Of a stretch of 64,000 nucleotides of DNA, positions 45,009 to 55,411 are shown piece after piece. A model generated the notes under the pieces. The model ran no database searches and was not told where the DNA came from. It saw nothing but the letters and a program-made list of their open reading frames with translations. Where the stretch lies: the NCBI GenBank assembly GCA_032768795.1, contig CP136497.1, forward strand, positions 1,056,501 through 1,120,500. Reading direction: 5' to 3'. Each line of letters starts with the position of its first letter. Positions within the stretch are counted from its first letter, which is position 1. The position numbers and the translations under genes were made by a program. The stretch comes from Tremella fuciformis. Its lineage: Eukaryota > Basidiomycota > Tremellomycetes > Tremellales > Tremellaceae.

Positions 45009-45322
45009 CTGCCCTCGATCAAGACATAGCCGTTGTCGGTTCCGGCCGACATGTGAGCGGGAGAGTGTGAAGCTCAAGAAGTCAACGAAGAACAGTCAAG
45101 ATGCGAGATGAAACTGAGAGTATGCATGAATCGAGTTCCCTCGGCCCAGCGTAGGTCTGCGGCCGGCCTTCCGCCGAGACTGACCCAGTTACAACAGAGT
45201 AGAAAGATACGAGGTTCCCTGTCCGATAGGCAATTTCCTACAACTACGATGAGCCGCGATGGCGTCGTCTCGTTTTGGTTACGTAATTGATGATTCCCCG
45301 CCAGGCGTTTTGTACGAGGTCA
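45009..45322. promoter_or_regulatory. Promoter region of the Zn2Cys6 factor
   Basis: About 310 bp between the factor's start and the Helitron-like copy 2. No gene or motif was recognised. Confidence 0.4.
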
Positions 45323-46005
45323 TCAGCGTAGCTCTTACGGGGCGAATTTCTGCGGGTGTCCCTGGAACGAAAACGGTAAATGGGGGAATTAAATAAGAAA
45401 ATTCCGGCCATTCTGATTTCATCAGCACAATCCTAATATGCATTGTGTCCTTGCCAAATTGCCTTTCATCAGAGAATAAAGATCTATGCATGAGGCTGAT
45501 GCATGGAATGATCTCTGTAGCAGAACCAATCGCCTACATAGCTACTGCCATACCCTGCCCTATCATTGCACCAAAATGGTTACAATAGCGCAAGTCTGAC
45601 AAGACTGCAATAGGCTTGCCAGGTGGCAGCTGTGACATAGCCCCTGTGACCAGCTTGGCATGCCTATGATCATCTGATCAGCCTAGCATGCCCAACAAGC
45701 ACTTGCGCATCTCTTGATGAAGTGCTTTAGCTTGCAACTAATCAATGTTCTACAGTACATCCGGCTTTGCCGGATGCTTGACCCGTAAGGGCTGCGATGG
45801 CTGCGCCGCTAGGCGCAAGGGGGGGTCTTGGGGGGGTGTCCCACCCCCCCATGTCTAACGGAACCAAAGAACAAGGAATTGCATTAGGTTTTCCAAATTG
45901 CCTGAGAACCAATAACTTGAATACCTGATTAGAAATTCAGAGCTAAAAAAGAATTGAAATAACGAGCTACGCCCTATCGCGCACTTTCCTGCACGATCTA
46001 CCTAG
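45323..46005 (+). mobile_element. Non-autonomous Helitron-like element, copy 2
   Basis: Same 683-bp element as 29,097-29,779, here on the plus strand: starts TCAGCGTAGC at 45323 after an A, ends ATCTACCTAG at 46005 before a T. No target duplication is present. Stretches compared by eye over the whole length were identical or nearly so, implying recent movement. Confidence 0.85.
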
Positions 46006-47825
46006 TCTCTCTGCCTCCTCGTAACCACATTCTGTTTGCACATCATGCGACCGAAGTCCAACTAGGGCACTCAGAACAGCAAGACCCGAGACTCCGATCA
46101 GAGCTCCCAATGACGCTCGAAAAGAGGACCGATAACAACCTTTCACTACCGCTTGTAGCTCTGGTTTGAGTTGTCGAACGTATTCGACCGAGTCCCTCAC
46201 ACCGCCGATCACGCGTCCGGCGTCAGGTCCTGAGATTGCCTGTCTCAGTCGCACGAGGAGGACATTTTGCAGAACAGATTGTGATCCGGCGATGCCCAAG
46301 ACGGTACCGATAGAGCGAATCAGGAATATGAGCGATGAAGCCGCCGCATGCTCTGGAGGGTTTAGCGTGGCTAGGCAAGCTGAGAAGCGGACTTGCCAGG
46401 GCCCGCGCGGGCAAGAATGTCTAGGAGACTCGATATAAACAGCATGCCCATGCCCAGATGGACCCATACAAGCCGGCAGATATACCACAGCTCTGATCTG
46501 CCGTGGTCCTCCTCGAAGGTCATGTAAAACATGGTCGAAGCTCCCACAAGAAGCACGACACTTCCCGCTCGTTGAAACCAGCGATGTCCATCATGCCAAC
46601 GATGGAGACAGAGACCGGTGCAGATGCTTCCGATCGGAGCCGTGAGGGTCGGATACAATAAGCGGCGACTGGCCACGGAGGCTGTGGTCAGGAGCACAGC
46701 TTGGAAGTAGACCGGAATCAAGAAGAGAGTCCCAAAGACGGTCATCGCACCGAACAGGTTGAGACCGACTTGTGAAGCCATGTGCCGACTGTTTAGCAGG
46801 TGCACAGGAAGGACCGGTAGGGGGAAGCGCCCTTCGTGAAATACGAACAGCGCGGCGGTCCCACAGAAGCCAACAGAGAGTGCCGGAATCGCAATCGATG
46901 TCCATGGAATGATGGAACCTCCCAGATTGACAAGAAGCATGAGCAGAGTGATGGTGACCATCTAAGCGTGTCAGTCGTGCCGCCCGATCGCACCTGTACA
47001 CTTCTCACCAGCAAAGCGCTGCCCAACCAATCGATGACACCTCCCCCGACCTCTGTCTTCTCTGTCTCCCACAGTCTAGCCAACTTGGGCCGCGCCCGCG
47101 TAAGAAAGACACCGATGGAAAAGACGGCAACCGGTACTGGTAGGAGATAACCCCACCGCCAGCCGATCGAATCAGAGATCAAGCCACCAAGAGCTGCCCC
47201 AACGGCAGCTCCAGCCTGACCCGTCAGACACTTCTCCATGATGCGGGGCTGGTCCCTCACGCCGTATGTCACGTTGTTCAGCGCTTGATAGAGAGGTCGA
47301 TGCCGCATCGCCAAAAGATCCCAGGCGCACACTTGGGAGATGGTAATCAAACCCCCACCCCCGACACCGCAGACTGCCCGAGCCACAATCATCTGACCCA
47401 TCGTTGTGCTGAGGCCGCAGGCCAGGCATCCTATGGCGAAGAAGAGGAGCGAGAAGACGTAGACTTGGTTCCTCCCGAAGAGGTCGGACGCTCTACCGTA
47501 CAACTGAACAGGTTAGATTTGTGCGATGTGGGACTACACACTCACCGGCTGCACGGCAGTGGAGACTACGAGATATGAGATGGCTAGCCAAGCTAGACAT
47601 ATCAGTCCACCACGTTACAGTCCCATAAGGAGTCCCACCGATGTTGCGGGTAGCGAGAAACTCTGCGCCAATGGCGGATTGAGTCGATGCCGCTATGGTG
47701 CTCTCAAAAGCCGCCAGAAACATGTTGAGGAGAAGCGCCGGGAGAATCAGGATCCCGTCGATGACCGACAGGAAGCCGGGCTCTTCCCTGGCCGACTTGA
47801 ACAGCAGAGGGGTCTGTTCCGTCAT
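45967..47825 (-). CDS. MFS transporter, DHA2/VBA-like (14-span), with Helitron-derived C-terminus
   Basis: Drug/metabolite:proton antiporter type. It starts MTEQTPLLFKSAREEPGFLS; spans include LNMFLAAFESTIAASTQSAI, IAWLAISYLVVSTAVQPLYG and MIVARAVCGVGGGGLITISQ. Motif A is GRASDLFGRNQ. The 14-span architecture is supported by later spans (ASQVGLNLFGAMTVFGTLFL, SSLIFLIRSIGTVLGIAGSQ). The VTYG...AGAAVGAALGGLI block is typical of DHA2 exporters. The last 12 codons LGRSCRKVRDRA and the stop (45967-45969) come from the Helitron-like element, directly after YEEAER, so the native end is lost or replaced. About seven introns. It is divergent from the ACS-type transporter. Confidence 0.85.
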
Positions 47826-48448
47826 AATGCCATGGGAGAATACAACAACGATGCGCTCGTCGATATCAGTTTTAGACCATCAGAAGGATAGACGGAAGGC
47901 AAAATCCTTGAAAGACCACCTCAGCAGTCATCGAAAGTTTCACCTCGCCGAGCATATCGTGTCTGAGCTGAACGCCCGGGAGCCCTTGAATCATGAATTG
48001 CAAGTCGTACAAAGTCGCGCGGAGACGATGGAGGATGTCACCATTGAATTTCGGAGCTCCGCCGGAGACGGGATCAGCCGTCATCTTCAGCTCCGAGCTC
48101 CGGTAGATTGTAAATGTCGTTGGTCTCATCTCACGTCATTTACCTCCTCGTTCTTGAGCACTTTGTTGCGCCTCTTATCGCGGAGGTGCAACAGAGCAAC
48201 GCAGGTGTTGACAACAATCTTCAGCGCAACGTACGTTTGAGCGTCTCGGATGTACGGAGCCCAGTCTTGATGGAATCAGATCACGCATACCGCGTAGAGA
48301 ATGGCGTCGTCGAACAGCAGTCATCCGATCTCTCAGCATTGCGTCTACAGGTGGACATAAATAGCGCCCCCTTGCAGTCCCTCACGAACCATCGCCCAAA
48401 CATATCTCATCTCTTCGCCGCTGCCTACGGGAGTCACCGTACGAAGCC
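47826..48448. promoter_or_regulatory. Divergent promoter region between two MFS transporters
   Basis: About 620 bp. It contains the palindrome CGGAGCTCCG (48052-48061), a CGG-N4-CCG arrangement of the kind recognised by Zn2Cys6 dimers, and a related CCGAGCTCCGG about 35 bp to the right. No gene was supported within. Confidence 0.4.
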
Positions 48449-50168
48449 ATGAGCAGCGAAACGTCACTCCCCCGTGACGAGGATGTCGTCAAATATCGCG
48501 CTGCCGAAAGACGTTTGGTTCGCAAGGTCGATTGGATTTTGATGCCGATCCTGACCGTCACCTTGGGCCTTCAGGCGAGTTTGACATGCCATAGCACGGA
48601 GTGCATCGCCGACCAGCAGTATTATGACAAAGCCGTCCTTGGGAACGCAGCCGTGTTCGGCATTCTGACCAGCCTCGTGAGTTTGAGGGTCCCGAGATCA
48701 CATGTTGCACGAATAATGCTGATCATCGAGGACCTGCAAACAAAGGTCAACGGCGTCGTTTCTACGGCTCGATATTCGACCGCCACAGCAGCAGTGCATT
48801 GACTCGACCTCGTTTTCCCAGCACAATGGCTGATCTGCAGTTCTACTACGGCTACATTGTCGCTGTCCTCCCAATGGCTCTGCTGTTCGCGCGCCTCCCT
48901 CTTGCCAAGACGGCCGCTGTCCTTGTGCTCCTGTGGGGTTTGACGTGCCTCCTGACTGTCGTTTGCCACAATTACCCTGGCTTCGTGACCCAGCGCGTTT
49001 TTCTCGGACTCATGGAAAGTGCAGTCAGCCCAGCATTCGTCGCGATCACAGCGTTGTGGTACAAACCGCAAGAACAAGCGACAAGAATGGGTCAGTCACC
49101 CGGATTCCGTGCGACAGGATCCGAATGCTTAACTTGGCAGGCATCTGGTATTCCGCCACCGGTATTTTCTCCATGGTCTCGGGTCTGATCAACTTCGGCT
49201 TGGGCCACGCTAAACTCGCCGAACCCTGGAAGGCCATGTACTACTTTTGCGGCTCAGTCACGATGGCATGGTCTCTGATCATCTGGTTCTTCTTGCCCGA
49301 ATCACCCCTGGATCCTGGGCGTTTCTTTTCAGAAGAGGAAAAGGCTATCCTCCTTCGACGATTCGAAGAAAGCCCATATGGCCGTGATCGCCAGACCCTC
49401 AAGGGCAGTCAGGCAGTCGAGGCGCTTACCGACATCAAGACCTATATCCTTCTCCTCACCAGTGCTGCCATTTACATCTGCAATGGCTCCGTCACTGCCT
49501 TTGGGGCCAAGATCATCGCTGGATTCGGTTACTCGAGTCTTCAGAGTACGGCCTTGCTGATTCCTGGCGGTGCGGTCACATGCGTCACGATCTACATCTT
49601 CGCATATTTCGCCGACCGCTATCGCGACATTCGAACATATCTCCTGCCAATATCGTGCATACCGGTCGTCGTGGGGGCTCTAGTCATTTGGCTAGCCCCT
49701 TGGACTCCGCGGGCTGGGCCCTTGATAGGTTACTATCTCGTGGCTTCTTTCGGTGCACCGTATGTCCTGCTCCTCACCCTTGCCGCCAGCAACACCGCTG
49801 GCGCCACCAAGAAGGCCATCACCTCCGGAGCGATATTCGTCGGATACAACGCTGGGAACATTAGCGCAGCCTACCTTGTCATCGCTAAGGAGAAGGCCAT
49901 CAAATACCGCACCACCTGGATTGCTGTCATAGTCGGTATGGTCTTCGCATCGCTCGCATCACTGGTGCTCCGCTTCCTCTACGCCCGAGAAAACCGCCGG
50001 AGAGATCAGCTCGGACATGTCCCGGTCAACTCGCACGGGGCCGCTGCTGGCGTGGGCAACGCTGCGGACGAAAAAGCCCTTGGCCACGAGTTGCCAATCA
50101 TCGCTAGTCTTGAGGCGTACCAAGACCTCACGGACAGACAGAGACCGGAGTTTCGATATTCGCTTTGA
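48449..50168 (+). CDS. MFS transporter, anion:cation symporter (Dal5/Tna1-like) family
   Basis: Proton-coupled importer type; yeast relatives move allantoate, nicotinate, pantothenate or vitamins. Starts MSSETSLPRDEDVVKYRAAE, then RKVDWILMPILTVTLGLQ. A GC-AG intron (48575-48616, CAG|GCGAGT) joins to QYYDKAVLGNAAVFGILTSL, the family hallmark. A later intron joins RYSTATAA to FYYGYIVAVLPMALLFARLP. Spans continue through GIWYSATGIFSMVSGLINFG and KTYILLLTSAAIYICNGS. The conserved AASNTAGATKKAITSGAIFV, GYNAGNISAAYLVIAKEKAI and VLRFLYARENRRRD are present. It ends QRPEFRYSL, TGA 50166-50168. The gene is intact. Confidence 0.92.
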
Positions 50169-50749
50169 GATCACCAAAGTCTGGTCATTACCGCTTGGTC
50201 GCAGTTTCGCTGAACTCGATGGATTTCGTTCATACATGTATGCAAGTTTTGTCGCCGCTTCTCGAGCCGGCGGACCAGGCTCACTTTTACCATCTGCTAT
50301 CAACCCATTGGCCATCCGCTGGAAGTAAGTGTTCCCTTACTCGCTCAGCTTTGAGCAGATTTCGCCGAAACCGATCGTAAGTTGTGCATGCCGTCAATTC
50401 TGTTCCAGCAAACCCACCAGAAAGCCCAGAGAATGACCCAAGACTTGTCAAGATTGTGAGCTGGTCCTACTAATTGCGAGCTCGTCTGTCACGGGGCCAG
50501 GCGGTCGTCGACTGATGAACCCTCTCACACATGGTCTCTCTCGGTCTTGTCGGATACATGAGAGATGGGTACACATCTTTTGGTGTAGTGAGAAATTGTC
50601 AGGTCTGTCGTTGTTCTCCACGAGACAGAGTACCCTACAGCCTCACATGCTGTCATGATGTGTCGGATTTCAGGTTTCTCAGTACATGAGAGATGGGTAC
50701 CCATCTGTTGGTGTAGTGGGAAATCGGCACGATGGCCACGTTGCCCAAC
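50169..50749. other. Intergenic region with a diverged direct repeat
   Basis: About 580 bp without a gene, downstream of the transporter. It contains a roughly 46-bp sequence twice (about 50555-50600 and 50683-50728), each beginning TACATGAGAGATGGGTAC and ending GGTGTAGTG(A/G)GAAAT. Confidence 0.6.
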
Positions 50750-51228
50750 TGTTACGACTGAAGACTAGCGAGTGACAGGCACTAGTATCAGTAGATAGCG
50801 ACGATCTTACTTGTGATAAAGCCTAGGAAGGATCGGACGATGATTGAGGCAACAAGCTATGAGTATGACGGAAGTCACTTGTATAACGATGGTGAGAGCA
50901 ACATATGATATTTCATCTGCAAGAGGGGGAGAGACGCGCGCTGAGTGACGCGCTGAGAGCGCGTCTTATATACCCTTCACTATGTACTAGCTAACCGTAT
51001 TGCTTATTCAGCGCTTACTAATCTGCCTCCACCCTTGCCACTCATTTCCCAATGTTTGCCACTCATGCTCCAACTCTGCTGAGTAATCGCTTACCAATCA
51101 CGGTAGTTATTGTCCAGCTGTCTAAGTGTGCTTAGCAATCTCTGGGAATGCTTGGTAAGCGTAAAGAGTCTGGTGATAAGAGGCTGGGATATTATACAGG
51201 TCATATGTGTTGCGACAGGGTCGTAACA
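50750..51228. repeat. Solo LTR of a retrotransposon
   Basis: A 479-bp unit beginning TGTTACGAC and ending GTCGTAACA (TG...CA inverted ends), flanked on both sides by the same 5 bp CCAAC (50745-50749 and 51229-51233). A TATA-like TCTTATATACCC lies near 50,966. No internal retroelement region adjoins it, so it is a solo LTR left by LTR-LTR recombination. It differs from the Copia LTRs to the right. Confidence 0.88.
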
Positions 51229-51408
51229 CCAACCCACGTGGCTGACACCTCTCACATGATGTCATGACAGGCAATGACACATCAGCTCGGTAGCCCTGTC
51301 ATATACCAATGAGCCCTGGTTTGGGATTAACCAGAGCGTTGGCCGCAGAATTCCTTGTATGATTTCAGGTGCCTCACCCTTGGAGGGGCTTGGAGAGCGA
51401 GTTTTGGA
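51229..51408. other. Short interval between the solo LTR and the Copia nest
   Basis: No gene or repeat was recognised. Confidence 0.4.
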
Positions 51409-51544
51409 TGTCGGAATTGTGAGCAATCCTGATCTGTGCCACACTTCCACTCTGCCACACTGCCACATCGCTACCCCTGACTGTGTCTCTGTGTTTCATA
51501 TCCATAGCATCGCTTTTCCTGCTCTCTGAGCAGTGCAGATGTCT
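51409..51544 (+). repeat. LTR D, left part, interrupted by element A
   Basis: Begins TGTCGGAATTGTGAGCAATC like the Copia LTRs of this nest and is cut after GCAGATGTCT by element A. The missing right part follows element A at 62368-62397, ending CATTTGACA. TGTCT is present on both sides of A as target duplication. The upstream 5 bp TTGGA are not found after the right part, so D is not a simple solo LTR. Confidence 0.8.
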
Positions 51545-51696
51545 TGTCGGATGATATGAAGTGCATAAGACATGTTCCCTGCTCAGAGAGCAGGAAAAGC
51601 GACGCTATAGAGTTTCCTTATGTAATAGGAAAGGGCTAGAAGCGATGTTGCAGTGTGGCAGTGTGGCACAGATCAGGATTGCTCACAATTCCGACA
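51545..51696 (-). repeat. 3' LTR of element A
   Basis: 152 bp, TGTCGG...CCGACA; identical by reading to 62216-62367. Confidence 0.9.
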
Positions 51697-51703
51697 CTCC
51701 CAC

Positions 51704-54700
51704 TCAATCTGATCTTTGCTGAACTCCAAGTAGATCCCTCAACCTGTTGAATACCTCTGCTGGGAGCGCCTTGGTGAGGAGATCCGCCATGTTCTCAGCT
51801 GATGGGACATGTGACAGAGTCACTGTGTTGTCCTCCACCTTCTCCCTGACAAACTTGTGTCTCATGTCAATGTGCTTGGACTTGTCATGGTTGACTGGGT
51901 TCTTTGACAAGGCAATTGCTCCATTGTTGTCGTTTAGAATTGGCAGGGGCTCCTCCAGACCAAGCTGAAGATCACTGAGAAGTTGCCTGAGCCAAATGGC
52001 TTGCCTGGTCGCTTCAGAAGAGGCCATGAGCTCTGCTTCTGTGGTAGAAAGCGCCACTGTATTTTGCCGTCGACTTTTCCAGGCCACAATTCCACCATAG
52101 ACCTTGAAGATATAGCCTGTAGTCGATCTTCTTGTGTCTAGATCGCCTCCCCAGTCTGCATCTGCATAGCCTAGGGCAATTCTGGTTGAATTCTCTTTGT
52201 TGAAGGTCAAACAAAGGTCTGTGGTGCCTCTGATGTACCGAAGTAGATGTTTGGCCGCTTTCCAGTGCTCTGTGTTGTATTTGGATATGTATCTTGATAG
52301 CAGAGAAGCTGGAAAAGCGAGATCCGGTCTTGTAATTGTTGAGGCATAAAGAATGGCTCCCACTGCTTGGGCATATGGGTAATGCTTTGCCTCTTCAAAC
52401 TCGGTATCTGTGGCTGGAACAGGGCGAAAACTGGCAGGCAGAGGAGTTCTGGCTGGGTTGCAGTCACTCATACCAAACCGGTCCAAAATTGACTCCAAAT
52501 AATGTTCTTGACTCATAAACAGCTTGTTCTGTGTCCGATCTCGATGAATATTGAAGCCTAGGAAATAGGAAACCGGCCCTGAGTCCTTGCACTCAAATTC
52601 TGAGTTGAGAGCGATTTTGAAAGCGTCCAAATACTTTCTGTTGTTGCAAGCAATCAACTGATCATCCACATGAACTGAGAGCATGAGGAAATTGCCATTT
52701 TCGAATTTGTAGTAAAGGCAGGGGTCTGCAGAGGTTGGTTTGAGGCCTTGAGACCGAAGCCAATTGTCCAGAGCTTTGTTGAAGCATCTAGGAGACTGCT
52801 TGAGACCATAAAGCGATTTTCTGAGTCGCAAAACTTTGCCCGCAGGAATGTTGGAGCCTTCTGGTGGTTCCATATATATTTCCTCTTCCAAATCGCCATT
52901 GAGGAAGGCTGCAATGATGTCTACTTGGTCACACTCCATGTTGAAGTGATTGACCAAGGCCAGGAAGACTCTGATGGTGTCCTTGTGCGCAACAGAGGCA
53001 AATAACTCGTTGAAATCGAGTCCTTCAATTTGTGAATAGCCCTTGGCAACAAATCTGGCCTTGTAGGTTGAAGGTTTACCGGTTTCACCATCGATCTTTC
53101 TGGTGTAGACCCATTTTCCTTTGAGGACTCTTTGATTTGAGCGATCCACAACCGCCCAAACTCGATATTTGTCCATTTTGGCAAGCTCAGAATCCATGCT
53201 GGATTTCCAGTGCTCCCACTCGCCAGAATTGCGCGCTTGCAAATATGTTTGAGGTATATTTGTTGCGAGCATAGCACAGGCAACATTTGCATCTTGAATC
53301 TCGTTCTCAAATTCCTCATCATCTCGCAAATTCAGCTCATCTGATGAGTCTGAGTCGCTTGAATTATCGCCATTATGCCCCCCTTGCTGCGGTATCGGTG
53401 GTGCAGCAGAAGCGCGGCGTTCTGCAGCAATTTGGCGATGATGATCTCTTTCAATGATATTTGGAATTTGTAAATTTTGATTGACGACTTTTTGCTCATT
53501 TGCCAAATTCCGAAAGAACCGTTCAATCTGGGGCATTCCGGTTTTTACAGGTGATAGGGGCATGTATGAAGCATCATTCTGCAAAAGAACAGATTTGTCG
53601 GGCTCGATTTGAGGCCGTGACCCTTTAGGTTCCAATTCCGGAATTTCAATTTGCTCAGAATTGAATTCTGTGTTTGCAAAGATAACATCCCGGCTGATGG
53701 TGATGCTGCCGGACTGTTTTGAATATATCCGGTAATTGTTGGTGGCCTCCTGATACCCCACAAGGATGCCCTCTTGATATCTTGGTGCCAGCTTGTTTTT
53801 CTCTGTATGATTTCGGAAAAATGCTTTGCAGCCAAATGGTTGAAGGTGTGTAATTTGGCAATTTCGATTTTGCCACTTGTCTTCGGGTATTTCCTGCTTT
53901 GGCCCACAGGGTGTGCGATTTCGAGTGTAGGCTATATAATTTGCCGCTTCAGCCCATAGATTCTGAGGCAATCCGGAATGAACAAGGACTGTTCTCACTC
54001 CATTGAGGATTGTGAGGTGCAATCTTTCAACTCGCCCATTTTGAGTGTGCGCATCTGGTGGGACCTGAATATGCTGAATTCCGTGATTCCTCATGAATTG
54101 TTTCCACTCATTTGAGGAGAATTCACCACCATTGTCGGATCTGATTGTTTTGACCTTTGTAGACAATTGCCTTTCAACTAAAGCGATATATTGCTGAATC
54201 GCCTCAAATGCTCCTGATTTCTGTTTGAGGAAATATAAATGCGATTTCCTTGTGAAATCATCATAACAAGTGAGGAAATATCGAGCTCCATTAATTGATG
54301 GTACTCTGGCAGGGCCCCATAAATCAATGTGGACAATCTCAAGCGGTGTAGATGCTCTGACATCGCTTGGTAATGATGGAAGTCGGCCGGTTTTGCCTAA
54401 AATGCAGCTCTGGCACTGGAATGACTTTGCATCTGAAGCTGAAATTTCGATATTGCCCATTCTTCCACTCCTGATGACTCTCATGATTGCAGATATGTTC
54501 AGATGGCCAAGTCGCTCATGGATGTCTTGGATATCAGCTGTAGAAGCGATATTGGCTGATGCGCTTGCCTCCTGATATACATACAACCCGGATCGCTTTG
54601 GGGCTGTGAGGAGATGATTTCCGGTGTCCATTCTGCAGAGTTGGGCATTTCCGGCCGCAAATTTCCATCCCAGGCCTTGTGGAGTTGCAGAGACCGAAAT

Positions 54701-55247
54701 GAGGTTCCGATCAAGCCCAGGAATATATAGACAGCCTGGAAAAGCGATTCCGGCAATGTAGAGGGTACCGGTCATGTTGCAAGGCAAATGGGCTGAATTG
54801 CCAAACCGGACTTGCATTTTCTGAGCCGGTTTCAGATCCGATAGCATTTGAGCATCATTACACATGTGATGTGTTGCTCCAGAATCGATAATAAATTCAT
54901 AGCGGTCGCATTTTGCATGATAGGCGGATGCGGTCGCTACTGCATTGAAAGCAGATGCTGGCCCAATGTCGGTATCGGTCTCAGGGCTGACAGAGGCAAT
55001 TTCGGCCTTGGGTGGAATTCTTTGTGTCTGCTGGATCCGATTTTGTTGATTATGACATTCTGCATTGCTGTGGCCATGAATCCGGTGATGATCGCAGTAT
55101 TTTGACATATCTCTGGGGCGATTTGGCTTGAATGGAACCGGTCTCCTTGCTGCAGCAAGAGCTGATGCTGAATCGGAATTTTTCCGCCTCTCATATTCAG
55201 CCTGGACTGCCGATTTGACCTCTGAAGAGCTGAGAGGCTGTCGCATC
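51704..55247 (-). pseudogene. Element A gag-pol, C-terminal part (knuckle, protease, integrase, RT, RNase H), separated from its N-terminus by element B
   Basis: Single long frame. It has the nucleic-acid-binding knuckle (CDHHRIHGHSNAEC), aspartic protease FIIDSGATHHMCND, and integrase with zinc site (HERLGHLN ... CQSCILGK) and DDE core (VHIDLWGPAR, IRSDNGGEFSSNEW, NGRVERLHLTIL). Reverse transcriptase follows (AAFLNGDLEEEIYMEPPEG, LSVHVDDQLIAC), then RNase H (GYADADWGGDLDTRRSTTGY, STTEAELMASSEATRQA). It lacks gag's first ~167 codons, which lie at 60653-61163. No internal stop was seen; the break is the insertion only. Confidence 0.9.
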
Positions 55248-55400
55248 TGTCAGAATTGTGAGCAATACTGATCTGTGCCACACTGCCACACTGCCACATC
55301 GCTTTATACCTTTCCTATTACATAAGAAAACTCTTGTAGCTTCGCTTTTCCTGCTCTGTGAGCAGGGAACTGTCTCTATGCATTTCTTATCCATCCGACA
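55248..55400 (+). repeat. 5' LTR of element B
   Basis: 153 bp, TGTCAGAATT...CATCCGACA; identical by reading to 60500-60652. Confidence 0.93.
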
Positions 55401-55411
55401 GGTTATGAGCC
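55401..55411 (+). other. Primer-binding site of element B (initiator tRNA-Met anticodon region)
   Basis: GGTTATGAGCC starts immediately after the LTR. It is the complement of GGCTCATAACC, the anticodon stem-loop conserved in eukaryotic initiator tRNA-Met, not of a tRNA 3' end. This implies priming by a tRNA half, as known for Drosophila copia. Confidence 0.75.

Noticed and set aside
29097..46005. Interpretation of the 683-bp pair as LTRs of one large element or as a segmental inversion duplication
   Set aside because: Orientation is inverted, no TG...CA ends or target duplications, internal genes are ordinary host genes, and both insertions fit the Helitron A|T rule.
50936..50970. GCGCGC-rich tract as a CRISPR or bacterial-type repeat
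   Set aside because: No repeat-spacer pattern; it is inside the solo LTR next to a TATA-like box.
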